Below, piece after piece: positions 1 through 10,859 of a stretch of 64,000 nucleotides of DNA. The notes under the pieces were generated by a model. The model worked only from the letters and a program-made list of their open reading frames with translations, searched no databases and was not told the DNA's origin. The translations under genes were made by a program, and so were the position numbers. Numbering within the stretch: position 1 is the stretch's first letter; every line of letters starts with the position of its first letter. The stretch comes from Hyaloperonospora brassicae (taxonomy: Eukaryota; Oomycota; Peronosporomycetes; Peronosporales; Peronosporaceae), in NCBI GenBank assembly GCA_947650285.1, contig CANTFL010000144.1, positions 558,001 to 622,000 of the forward strand. Direction: 5' to 3'.

Positions 1-229
1 TATGAACGCCGGACGATTGGCTAGTCACCAAATCGAACCGGAGATTTATATGCAGGATATAGACATGTAGTCCGATGGATCGCGTCCTAGCAGATCGCGC
101 GACTACGGTCGTGAGCACTGAGACCAAGGAAATAAGAGATTACTGCAGGTGACAACGGAAGGGGCGGCGAATTGTGGTGAGTTCTCTAACAAAATAATTC
201 GGATGTCTGCCATGATCGAGCTGAAAGAG

Positions 230-1590
230 TTTGCCGGACGGGAAAAAATGAAAAACGAGCGAGAAACTGGATCAGTAAGGTGAATTTAGCGCTCCTACGC
301 GGTCAAGCGCTATATACGTAAAAGTGACTGGTGTTCAGAGATCTTCTAACGGGATCGGCGGCGTGACTGGTATAACCAGCTCAGCCGCTCGACGAGGACT
401 TCGTGAAAAGCACTCCTCGAAGGCTTCATAGTCAGATACGGAGGGAAGAACGGCATTTAGGTTGGGAGACTAAACTACCATGCTCGTAAGCTATCGAACG
501 AGACTCTATTAAAATACTTGTACCGTCTGAATGTAGCCGCGATCCGGGAGATCTCCTATACGAAATGGATCTCCCGCCATCCGCAAGGAACATGTAAATC
601 ATAATATTTATACCCCGGAAATTCGTGATCTGGTGAGACTGTAAACAATGTTGCATCTTAAAGATGCAGACGACCTTATAGATACTTTTTAAAAGTGCAA
701 AAACATGGAAGTCCAAGAAGCTCACGCCTCTATGAAGCCGAGTAAATTCCAACAGCGTCTTACGTCAACCGCGGAATAAATACCCAGCGTAACCCTCTCG
801 GGCTGTGAGGGCGATCTACGTGGATAGCAAAAGCAGTGGATCAGATGTTGAATTTAGCGGGTAGGATACTAAATCGGATCGACGTATTGTGTACACGGCT
901 GCAGCTGCGGATCGATCTCAGACTCCAGAAAACCCGCTCATCCTAAGGTGGAAATTCGAAAAAGAGAGGAAATATGATCGTAATATGTATCATACAGTGT
1001 GTACGCATTGTTGGTCGAAGAGACACGACGATCGCAAATTTTAGATTGCGACTGATGTAACGGGGCACGCTTTTGCCAGATAACTGAGCAAGGCCTTGTA
1101 TTGATAACAATACAAGGGTGCGAACGCCCGACGTCACGTACACGTGGCGTGAGGAAGCGCGACCAAGACAATACAGAACCCGAAAGCTCTGCCTTGAGTC
1201 GAAAGCAGAACTGTTAATTAATATGGCTTTTTTCGTACCAAGTCATCTTTTGTCTGAATCAAAATATATTAAACTGCTGTCTCCTATGTTGGTTTTCTGT
1301 CCAACACCCACTGCCATTGCGTCCAGCAGTGAACGGAGGTTAAATTGGTTGATGTACCGTTTAAATCAATTAAGAAGTGAACCCATCCACGGATGTTACC
1401 CTTAAAGGTAATATTCAGACAATATCGCTTTTCTCGAGTGATGTTGATTGAATATTACCAAAATAGATAATATTCAAAATTTGGTACTTTCGTACCAATT
1501 TTCATGTAACGGGATCATCTGTTACAGCTGACGTGTCCGAAGTATGGACAAAAGGGTCACCCTGCGTAAAAATATTACTGTGTTTGTTTC
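230..1590 (+). pseudogene. gag remnant of element 1 with CCHC-type zinc-knuckle traces
   Basis: Frame-shifted stretches resemble the capsid-like region of oomycete gypsy Gag: a segment around 510-545 reads YLYRLNVAA, and another around 650-690 reads LKDADDLIDTF. A knuckle half, C-T-H-C-W-S-K-R-H, lies at 1000-1026. The second half, C-P-K-Y-G-Q-K-G-H-P, starts at 1534 after the inserted LTR. Several in-frame stops and at least one frameshift at the insertion site are present. Gag packages the element RNA; this copy cannot. The assignment rests on motif order and on protease and RT following downstream. The N-terminal boundary is uncertain. Confidence 0.6.
1056..1526 (-). repeat. Solo LTR (copy A/B/C family, diverged) inside element 1
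   Basis: The 471-bp unit starts TGTAACGGGGCACGC and ends ATCTGTTACA, matching the termini of the LTRs at 20508, 28101, 55021 and 62612. It is flanked by ACTGA (1051-1055) and GCTGA (1527-1531), a 5-bp target duplication with one mismatch. No internal domain sits next to it, so it is a solo LTR left by LTR-LTR recombination. Strand is given as minus by analogy with A and B, whose gag-pol is on the minus strand when the LTR reads TGTAACGG on plus. It contains long hairpins at 1094-1117, 1407-1460 and 1481-1498. Confidence 0.85.
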
Positions 1591-1793
1591 GAATGCAAGA
1601 ACGTCCATAAAGAAGATAAGGGCCTGGTGGAAATATTTTACTACTTCATCCGCCGCTGGTATTTTCATACCAAGCATGCCGGAATGTAGCCAGAACAAGC
1701 CGAGAAGATGCTAACTCAGGACGCTTGCCAAGTTAAAATCTGGTACGAGCTGAGCGTTGTAAGCTCTGCACTCATGCAATTGTAGAAAGGAAG

Positions 1794-2084
1794 TTGGACG
1801 ATGAAAGATGTGATCAGAAGGACGATCCAAATAACACAAGTGATTCTTCAAAACGTCTGCGTTCCGTTTCGAGTTTCAGACGACATGATGAGTATGCCCG
1901 ATCGCCCACCAAGATGGTAATTGGACCAGAGCTGGGGGAATCCAGAGAAGATAAAAACACCATTATTCCGAATAAATGGTTCGGACAACTTCAAGTGGTT
2001 GGAAAGCATAATAACGAAAAGTACACAATGCTACTTGACTCGGGAGCTGAAATCTCGATCGTGTACGCTGCCTTTGCTCGTTAG
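1794..2084 (+). pseudogene. Retropepsin (aspartic protease) remnant of element 1
   Basis: A 96-codon open stretch ends in a classical retropepsin active-site motif, L-L-D-S-G-A-E-I-S-I-V, encoded around 2030-2070. Upstream sequence is acidic and low complexity, as in the Gag-PR linker of gypsy elements. A TAG at 2082-2084 stops the frame soon after the catalytic loop. The frame would cleave the Gag-Pol polyprotein in a working element. Between 2085 and 3540, where the rest of PR and the PR-RT linker should be, only scattered open stretches remain. Confidence 0.7.
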
Positions 2085-3540
2085 GTAGGATGCGTCATCG
2101 ACGAAAATTAAAAACAGGAGTGTGTGGGGATAGGCGAAAACACGTACATGATTGAAGGCCGTACCAAGATCAAGATCCATCTGAACGGATCGTTGGCATA
2201 TTTTTTGATGTTTAAGTGGTTTAATAAGTCGGTGAAGAAGCGATCCTGGGTATGGATTTCATGATAACCGCAAGTATACGTCTGGATTTAGCAGATGGGA
2301 CGCTAATATTATTAAATCAAATGAGAATTCATCTAGCAGGACGTAGACCTTTATATGATCGTCCATACAGCCGATCGTGGTCCTAAAGCAGCACGTGGTC
2401 CTAAAGCAGCACGTGGTCCTACCGGTCGGTAGATCGACAGAGATACAGATCGGAAATATCCAGTTCAGCTCCAAGCTGTGGGTGAAGCGCGATACAAAAT
2501 GGGTATCCACTGTGATTACCGGTATGGGTCGGACCAAGAACTTGCATCGGACATATCTCAGCGATACAAAAATTACTATCGACCGCGGACCGACTTCAGG
2601 CTGGAATATGGCTGCCGACATGGTGCCTCGATACCCAGGCTGCGTCTCAGTTGGATCGCGACGGTACAACGAGTGGAGGACTCTAGCATTTGAAGCGATG
2701 ATAGAACAATAGGGAGAACTGCCGCAAGAATTCGTTGGACCGCTTATGGATCACCCGCCATACCCTACGCCGAGTATTATATTACGTCCCCCGAAAGAGG
2801 ATAATGTAGCAATAGACAGCCCGGTCCGAGAAGAGGAAGTCGTTCCGCGTTAGGAGCCAATATAACGTGTATTTAACACGATTGGGGAGAAGGGCGGAGG
2901 CGATCGAGCACTCGAAGGGTTAGGTGAAGGAGGTGAAATAAACAAGGGAAGATTTACTAATCGATCGAATAAAGGATTGCGTGACGTGATCGACGACCTA
3001 CACGTGGATCATTGATCAACAAATGTACTGCCTGTGGTTAACATATCTCAAGAGCAAACGACGAGCGACGGAGCAGACAATTAGTTGAGGAATGAGACTA
3101 ATTCGTAACCGGAGGTGAAGACTAATTGAGAAACATGTCTTGAGGATGACAAAATGAAGAAAGAGCCACATGTTTCTATCTATCAGCATAAAAGTAAGGA
3201 GCTGTATGCCGAAGATGTAGATCAGCACATGGCGGTATTGCCTGACATTGTTACACCTACGGTCGAAATTATGATTAAAGATATTTAGGTAGGCGATCCG
3301 GACGTACCTCTGACTGGATACCAGTAACGATTGACACCACTGATCTGGAGAAACAAGCATCTTCTTATTGCTTAGGTAACGCACTCCCTCCAGCCTCACG
3401 AGGGGCTATATGCAATATTGACGTGGGAGGAGCGAGTCCGATAGCTCAGAGATTACGGCCAGTAGCGCCCACTTTTGAATAAAAACTAGCGGATTTTGAT
3501 AACAGTATTACTATCGGCCAAAATTATATAACCTCCCACA

Positions 3541-4330
3541 TCACCATGGGCTTCGCCGATCGTCGTCTTTATCAAGAATAATGGCGTAGACATTCGATTG
3601 TGTATCGATTATCGTCGGGTAAATCAGCTGAAAAGACTGATGGTTTATCCAAATTCCGTTGGTTATTGAACTGTTACCAGACAGGGACAAAGCGATGTGG
3701 TACTGCTCACTGGATATGACAAGCGGATTTTGGATAGTGGAGATGAAGGAACGAAAAGGAAGGATTTGCGCATTCATCACGCCTATTGGCTTGTTTGAGT
3801 TGCTAAGGATTCCATTCGGGTTAAAAATGCTCCGCATATCTACCAACGCCTGGTCGACAATGCACTGTGCGGCTATTTGAAGATCGGTGCCGATCGAGAT
3901 GCCTCCTCTATGAAATCGTCGAACAGATCGATGTGTTCACCGATAGAGAACCTCACACTAGTCATATGCCGTCTGTGCTACGTCGAAGATCTTACATCGA
4001 TAACATACTAAATCCAGCTACGTTCTGGACCGCTCTATACGGAAGATTAGAAAGAATTTTACGTGTATGCTATGAATAAAATTTGTCGATCAACCTGACA
4101 AAACGTTTTTCGGAAGGCGCAAGGTTGATTATCTCGGTCATCAAATATCACTCGCTGGATTGGAAGCCCACCCAAAAAATCTCGGCTCGCTGATGAATAT
4201 TCCGTTTTCTCAAACGCTGCGATCGATGCAGTCGTATTTAGTAAGTTAAATCTACTATAGCCGCTTCATTATAGACTTTGCGATATATGCATCAGTGCTA
4301 TACAAATTACGCAAAGCCGATTTCCACGAT
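3541..4330 (+). pseudogene. Reverse transcriptase remnant of element 1
   Basis: The palm subdomain is visible over alternating frames. L-C-I-D-Y-R-R-V-N lies near 3595-3625. S-L-D-M-T-S-G-F-W lies near 3703-3735 (RT motif A, aspartate retained). An F-G-L-K-like motif B lies near 3825. Downstream, around 4125-4160, V-D-Y-L-G-H-Q-I-S marks the RT/RNase H connection, and I-N-Y-Y-S-R-F follows near 4250-4270. No intact Y-x-D-D motif C was recovered; C-Y-V-E-D-L near 3978 is its likely decayed counterpart. Multiple stops and frameshifts make it non-functional. Confidence 0.7.
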
Positions 4331-4559
4331 ATTTGGCGCATGGGTACGACAAAATTGCCGAAACTAATTAAAGAAAAGGTTGACGACCGGAAGTGTCGTG
4401 GGTATAGCAATTCCGATCGTATCTGTGTTTCGAGGGCGATATAGAGTGTTCCTGTGTTACGGGAGGTGACTTGACCTTAACGGACAGAAGTGGATGGGAG
4501 AAAGCAAGGATTTCGTGTACCATTTCGAAAGATAAAATAGCTAAAATCCAAATTCCTAA

Positions 4560-5344
4560 ACAATTTGATCCGGATTTTTCTCCACTGATCGTGATCTATG
4601 CTAGTATATGAGCAGTATCTCAAGCTTAGCTACAAGAACACGATAAAACATACTGTCATGTAACGTTCACGCTCGATCACAATAATGTTATTCACAGAAT
4701 GGTAGAAATAGACGTTTTTGCTCTGCTGCACATCTTAGATATCGGCTTCACTATGCTGGTTTCACGAGTACCCAAATCGTTCACACGTCATTCGACGTTG
4801 GCCTGGCTGGTACAAACTTCGGGTCTAAAGGGAACGCTCAAAGGGAGAAGATAAAATACTTGGTACACTCGCCTCCAGCATAACCCCGCGCGAAGAGTTT
4901 GACGAGATGCTGATCGCGACAGCCCCTCGGAAACAGCCTAAACATGCTTTAAGTATTTACCATCCATGGTGAAGGACGGTGAAAGTCTGTGAGTGGTCAG
5001 TTTCGATGGACCGGCTCGAACGAAAAGAAAAGGAAGGGCGTATAGCGCAATGGTATCGAATTTTCCAGAATGAAAGATGGTAACTACTGCGGCCAATTAT
5101 GCTATGAACTTCGAAAGTGATTGAAGCTGAGTATCGTGGACTGCTATTAGATTTCGATCTTATGGCCGATCAGACGTGGGGGGTTAATATCATTTTTGAC
5201 GGTTCAAACTTATTGATTATTCAGATGAGCGGAGAAATTGATTGCAAAGCGCCCAAATTGCAGTTGTTGCGTCATAAGGCTATGGAGAAACTCCGATTGT
5301 GGCCGATCCACGATATTATACATAGGAATAGGGAGTGGAAGTAG
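4560..5344 (+). pseudogene. RNase H domain remnant of element 1
   Basis: Two open stretches cover the tether and the RNase H fold. Around 4855-4925 a segment reads L-A-S-S-I-T-P-R-E-E-F-D-E-M, typical of the region before the RNase H of oomycete gypsy Pol. At 5117-5344 an open frame holds A-E-Y-R-G-L-L, then N-I-I-F-D-G-S-N-L-L-I-I-Q, the active-site strand where family members have a G-D-S-x-L-V/I motif, here D-G-S-N. The frame stops at 5342-5344. RNase H would remove template RNA during reverse transcription. Confidence 0.6.
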
Positions 5345-5639
5345 GGTGCCGGTCTACTGGCAATCAAAGCTTTGCATATAAGAGAAGAGCACGACCGCTT
5401 TATCCGATCAATTCCGTCAAATTTATCAGTTCGTTTAAACGATCGGACGAATTGAAGACACCCAAAAGTGTCAAAGAAGTCGTGAAAATACCTGCCGTCC
5501 CTAGATCAGCCGTAAGGAGACGATGATCGCATGAAGTTCTGCAAGAGGCATTCGTCTGACAACTCAGAGTCGATAGGATTTAGCAGGCACAGAAAGAGGA
5601 GAGTTGGATTGCCAACCTGAAGGAATTCCTCATCGGGGA

Positions 5640-6830
5640 TATAACGAAGTTGAGTGTTGAAGAAGCGAAATTATGTGCTCGGATCGCGTTCGAATATGAG
5701 ATAGACGTAAATGCATATTGTTTTTATGCCCTCGATCAACGGAATATCCATACATTTGCGTAGAGTTGGTTAGTTTAGGGGTACTGGAACTACTGCAGCA
5801 AGATTTCCTACATCACTACTATACAAGTCTAAAGCGCTATCACCAAGGGATAGGCCGAACGTACCAACGATTCCGGTCTAACTTTCTCTGTATAAGACGA
5901 TATCGAAGCATCCAACGTTGTGTGATAGATGTGTTGATTGCACGACAGGGATATTGAAAACCTGTTTTTCGCGGCGAATCTACGGGGAACGTCAAAGCCG
6001 CTTACCCTTATAAATAATCGCGATGCATCACATACCGTCACTACCGCGAATCTTCAAAGTAAGCACCGAATTGTTGTTGTGGGTGGATCTTTTCTCAATT
6101 TACGTCATCGCCAAGGCAAGTTCCTCCTGAACTGCACAAATGATCGCTGAGAAATACGAAGAGTTTGTGTTTCAAAGATTTGGGGCCAGTGAAGCGATCC
6201 GCCATGATTAAGAGCCAGGGTTCATGTCTGATTTCTTTCAAACGTTCAATTTAAATTGGGAGGCGGAAACAACGTGCAACTATGGCGTAACGACCTCAAA
6301 CGAAGGAACAGTGGAAATTATGGTGCAAACACTGGCGAGATCTTTAAAGATGTGTGTCACATTTACGAATCAGAAAGATTGGGACAAATACGCCGAGTGG
6401 TAGGAATTGGTAATTAATTCTGCATAGGAGCGTGTAGGGGGAGATACTTCCTTCTACCAGATACACGGATAGGACCCGCGCTCGACGCTGGAAGCGACTT
6501 TGCCATTATAAAGCAACAAACGATGGGATCAGGAACCACGAAGATGACGTTACCATATCCAACGTCAAAATTAACGGTCGAGAGAAGTCGTTAACGATCG
6601 TGTGCAAATCGCGATCCAATATCGAGCCGATCGATAAAGCACTGACGAAGGATCGCATGAGATCGAAGTCGGATCGCAAGTATGGATCAATTTGAATGGA
6701 GTGAAAGAAAGATATGCCCGAAATCTGGCACATATGTGGCATGGACCATTCCGGTTAATGGAACTTTGCGAAGAACACGCGGTGCGGTTGAAGACATTAG
6801 ATATTTCGTACCAATTATTCCCGTAGGTGC
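5640..6830 (+). pseudogene. Integrase remnant of element 1
   Basis: Fragments in three frames follow the expected integrase order. A core stretch near 6120-6210 includes Y-E-E-F-V-F-Q-R-F-G-A-S, as in the oomycete gypsy integrase core, followed by R-H-D and F-M-S-D-F-F around the second catalytic aspartate. At 6655-6770 the C-terminal domain is clear: G-S-Q-V-W, then A-H-M-W-H-G-P-F-R-L, the GPF/Y-type motif of chromovirus integrases. Stops are numerous. Function in an intact copy would be insertion of the cDNA. Confidence 0.65.
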
Positions 6831-6954
6831 ATATATCTAAGCTGAAGAGGGTGAAGACATTCCCGGATCGGCCAAAAAAACCAGCTGAATGTTAAGGCGG
6901 CGGATCGCCTAAATTTTAACGAAGCCTTGTTGCCGGAAGACAGCTAAGAACTCA

Positions 6955-7190
6955 CATTAGATGTAGGTGAAATCGAAGTCGAGAAGATAATGGATGTGCG
7001 ATTCGGCAGAAAGACCCATTTCTGAAGAGTCCAACGCCAATATTTGGTGCAGTGGAGGGGGTCTGGTGATCCGACATGGATAGACGAGGTAGACTTTAAC
7101 TACGGGGTCTTGCTGTCTGAGTTTGATAGCGATCGAGTCAGCAAGAATCGTTTCAAGGTGATGCAATCACACGAGGAAGCGGTGGATGAA
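6955..7190 (+). pseudogene. Chromodomain remnant at the pol C-terminus of element 1
   Basis: The frame reads V-E-K-I-M-D-V-R-F-G, a stop, then Q-Y-L-V-Q-W-R-G-S-G-D-P-T-W-I, with the conserved Y-L-V-x-W-x-G-x-x-x-x-x-W pattern of chromodomains. This domain in chromoviruses is thought to bind histone marks and steer integration. It follows the integrase GPF motif directly, which fixes the element as a chromodomain-bearing Ty3/gypsy. One in-frame stop lies inside the domain near 7024. Confidence 0.65.
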
Positions 7191-8052
7191 TAGCCGATGT
7201 GTAGATGTGGAATTGACCTGCAGGAAGGTTGTAGAGAGTGAAGAAGGAGAGTTATGGTGTGTGACGATTTCAGGTATCAAACCCCGATCGCATTGTAAAA
7301 CATAAAAATTCATATTAGCATTTATGTGACGATCGACGAAGAAGAAAACGATGAAGATATGCTTAACAATTCAGCAAAATAATGCTGGATTGCTATAAAC
7401 TACTTCTGAAAAGCTTACCGGACACACGGGCGATCAACGACCCCGGGTGATCCTAGACGCGGGATCGAAACTTCTTACGCCACTATTCAGCTGAATCCAA
7501 ACGCGCCAACGCTGAGATCAGATTGGGAATGTTCCTTTGTGGATCGCCAAAACCCGGATATCACGGACGCATCTCGGCCGGAGAAAGGAGATGCATGAAG
7601 AAGGGATCCAGGAACAAGCTCAGGTATCAATGTTCATCGATCATCCCCTAATTTATGAAACGCAGCACTGTTTTCCACCGTTGTCCGGATAGCGACAGCC
7701 GCTCTAGGCCCTGCTGTTAGCATTCCAGCTCCGGATCTCTAACACATTAGTAAATTGGCAGGTACAAGGCGTGAATTGCTTTCCATAGATTGTGTCCATG
7801 CGGGGTTATGAACTCGAGATACACAGTCGGCAAGTAGGCATAACAATCAGTCGCGCAATCAGAAATAGGTGGGACTTAGCTTTGGTGGTGCATCCAGGGC
7901 TCTTGCTGGTTCATCACCAACATTTCTGCAGAGGTGACCAACGTGGAATCCAGTCGGATTCAGGCGGCGCAATTCTTTGCCGGGGAGCAGGAGGATCGGA
8001 TTTTACCCACAATTCCCTGTGTCGACTAAGCCCCTGCAGATCCTGAAGAAGC
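7191..8052. other. No recognised gene; GATC-rich spacer
   Basis: No reading frame with family resemblance was found. Composition continues that of element 1, with many GATC/GATCG words. It is probably 3' untranslated or U3-like sequence of the decayed element, but no LTR ends were identified. Confidence 0.4.
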
Positions 8053-9150
8053 TTATGACTCGTCGGGGCGAGCCGATCTATAAGGCGCGAAATTTTCAAG
8101 CGGATTGTAGGATTTGGCAGAGCGCACAGGCCCAGTGGATCGCACAGACGCACCGGATGGATTGAGAGAGGCGGTAAGCACCGGCTCCGCTCCGGATAGC
8201 GTCGTCTTGGCTGCTCGGGGACGCTTGATCGAGAGTTCGGGTTTCGTGGGTCTGGATCTCATGCTGGTTTGTGGTGTGGTGGAGACAGCGGACACGACCC
8301 CCGAAGGAAGGTGGAGAGTTCCGGAAGCCAGCAGATCCAACTCGGTTGTAATCACGTCGCTATCGTGTAGGGTCGATAGAAGCTTTTGTTTTCAGACCAA
8401 GACTTGAAGGTGAAGGCGATCCACATTGTCTTTACGGTCCGCAAAGTCCGATCGCAACCGCTGCAACTCAACTTCAACAAGCTCATGTTCGCGAACGTGG
8501 CCGTAGTAACACTTCGACAAATCTCCCATTGCCGTTTTTGCTAGTCCAAGTTACTTATCGACCTTGTTAAGTAATTTTTTATACTTAGACGTCTTAGCCG
8601 ATGCAGCTTGGAGATCGCCGCCCGAGTTTTGTTCTGCGAAAGCCAGGCGCGAGGTCAACTTCTCCACTCGCTGTTGGGCGATATAAATTTCTCGAATCCG
8701 CCGATCTGATTTGATATTCAAGGCCACATTGACTTTGATAATATCCGTCTTCAACGCCCGGATCTCGAGATCCTGAGTTGCGCATCGTTTCACCTTCCTT
8801 TCCAATTTCCCTTGACTTCTGGATCAAATACTGTGATTGCTTTAGAGTCCTATATAACGCTCCTGGACATAATCCTCCAGGATCGGGGCGTAAAAACGTA
8901 TGATCGTATCTACGCCTGAATCAGGTCGATCTGCAGCTTCTGGTCGCAAAATGCTACCTCTAATCAGTGGTAATCCCTCACAACCGCTTCCTGCAGGTCC
9001 AGTTGATCGTAGAGTGCCGCAATCCTCTAGTGCCGACTCTCGCGATCCACCAGGGATCGAGCGCTCAACCGCGTCTTTATTCATGCAGTACGCCTTCCAC
9101 CAGACGAAACCGGCGGTGAAGGGGATGGCGGGATATGGTGACAAGTCCTC
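8053..9150 (-). pseudogene. Broken coiled-coil protein frame, candidate antisense gene of element 1
   Basis: Reading minus from 9150 to 8053 gives linked open stretches separated by single stops. The middle part (8805-8430) is rich in charged heptads (K-L-L-N-K-V-D-K, R-V-E-K-L-T-S-R-L) and looks like a coiled coil. The C-terminal 100 codons (8355-8053) are Ser/Thr/Pro-rich. It lies downstream of the chromodomain of element 1 on the opposite strand, the same placement as the antisense coiled-coil frame of copies A and B. No sequence similarity to that protein is obvious. It may instead be the tail of an unrelated minus-strand element; its function is unknown. Confidence 0.35.
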
Positions 9151-10600
9151 GAAGCGAGAATGGGAGACGTAGGTGAGCTAAAATATGAGAACTATACAGA
9201 GGCCATGGACGTGACGAGTCCACAGTCGATTATAACTGTATGTCGATTCCCGGTGAAAGGGGCAATTGTGGAGAAGTTCTGAGAAAGAATGATGGAAAGT
9301 TTGGGTCGTGCAAACCGCCTTAAGTGCGAAACCAATTTGATTGGTGGAGCGCACTCGGAGATTGGCCTGTTGGCGCAAGTGATGGGATCAACGGATTGAG
9401 TGAAGGAAAATGACAGTTGAAGTTATGCGGATTGATCTACCCAAAGAGCAATTGGAGTATAGTCGAAGGTCGGCGATTGAATGATCACGATCCGCGATCA
9501 AGGGCTTGTATCACCAAGCTGCAAGGACAGGCTTACTCAAGAGGTGATCAGCATATGGATTGCGTAACCGGTAGCTAAAAATGGATGATGGGTGAATATG
9601 GAAGAAGGCTAGAGGAGTGGATCATCAAGAGCATCAAGCATGCGTAGATTCGGAAGCGACAGCGATTCGACAGTGTATGTCCAATCAAAGACGCAAAAGA
9701 TTGATCACGATCTATCCTGGTTGTGTCCGCTTGAATGTGTGAACAAATAATTGGTGCGGACCACATACCGCGATCCACTACCCGTCCGATCCGCTACCGA
9801 GCGATCAACTGCCGAGCGGTCCGCTACCCGAGTATCTGCTGTGGACCACATGATGCGAGAATTAAATTACATAGACAGGCGATACGAAACAGTTGACCTA
9901 GGGAACAGATAGGAATAGTCATAGGTTTTGGATTTGGTTGGTTGACATTAAACAGAATTGAATGTGCAACGAAAGACACGCGTCGACATCTCCCGGTCTG
10001 GATCTTTGGCCTCCCGTCCAACAGAGAGTGACACGCGTCTCTACAACTTTGCCTTTGTATTTTGTGGCCAAGCGGAACGTCAATTCTCATCCCCCTAACT
10101 TGGGATCGGACGCAGGAAACCTTACGGTTCGGATTCAAGATCGCGAGACGGACCAAGTGGTCCGAAGGCTTGCGCATCAAGCATCCTCCTCGCACAAAGG
10201 CAACTCTGGGAGATAGCTCAAGTATACACGCGATCGAGTGAAGCATTTCCACTCAATCTACCCACATTTGACCGGGTGAAGAATTTCCACCCGATCAACT
10301 CCTATCTCTGAAGCATTCGAGTTCAGCCTCAGCTCAAATCCACCAAGAAGAGCGCAACCCGCTCCACCGACGGGTACATATGGGGAGCAAGAAAACACAT
10401 AGCACGGAATCGGAGAACCTCCTTCATTAGTCGGTCGTCCGGGCGACAGTTGATAGTCGGTATCTTCTCGCAAAACGAGCGATCATCACATCTGCCGATA
10501 AATCCTCTCCAGACACATGCTATTATTTGCCTGCTACTGATACTAGGTCATCTAAAATGTCTACCGATGTAGATTAACGTAATATTCTATCACACAATAG
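9151..10600. other. No recognised gene; short quasi-repeats
   Basis: No convincing coding sequence was found. Around 9780-9835 a short motif (CCGATCCGCTACC, CGATCAACTGCC, GGTCCGCTACC) recurs imperfectly. Another pair occurs at 10225-10300 (GAAGCATTTCCACTC, GAAGAATTTCCACCC). Open frames at 9962-10216 (+) and 9824-10252 (-) overlap each other and have no family signature. Confidence 0.3.
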
Positions 10601-10859
10601 CAAATCCTCAGTTTCTACTGCGGGTGCGGGAACTATTTAATTATTATAAAGCCATTTTGGAGGTCGTCTACTTGGCAAGTCGGATACTTCATCAACTCAA
10701 AGGTGGCTTCTAGTTCTCATATAAAATTGACGTTTCAGACGCCTTCTTGCGATAGAACCTAAGAGAATCCGAGCACCAAACGTTTTCTGCTATTGGATGT
10801 TTTAAACGAATCAGTACTCGAATCGATTCGAGATATTCTGCCACGCGCAATCGCGAAAT

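Larger units (their letters stand above)
200..7190 (+). mobile_element. Decayed Ty3/gypsy chromodomain retrotransposon (element 1)
   Basis: Read on the plus strand, this stretch holds in order remnants of gag, retropepsin, reverse transcriptase, RNase H, integrase and a chromodomain, which is the Ty3/gypsy (Metaviridae-like) chromovirus order. Every domain is broken by stops and frameshifts, so no functional protein is possible. Flanking LTRs of this element itself were not found. A solo LTR of a different gypsy family sits inside gag (1056-1526). The sequence is not closely related to copies A-C further right: the protease motif is DSGA rather than DCGA, and the codon content differs, with frequent GATCG. 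Confidence in the class is high; the exact ends are not determinable. Confidence 0.8.
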
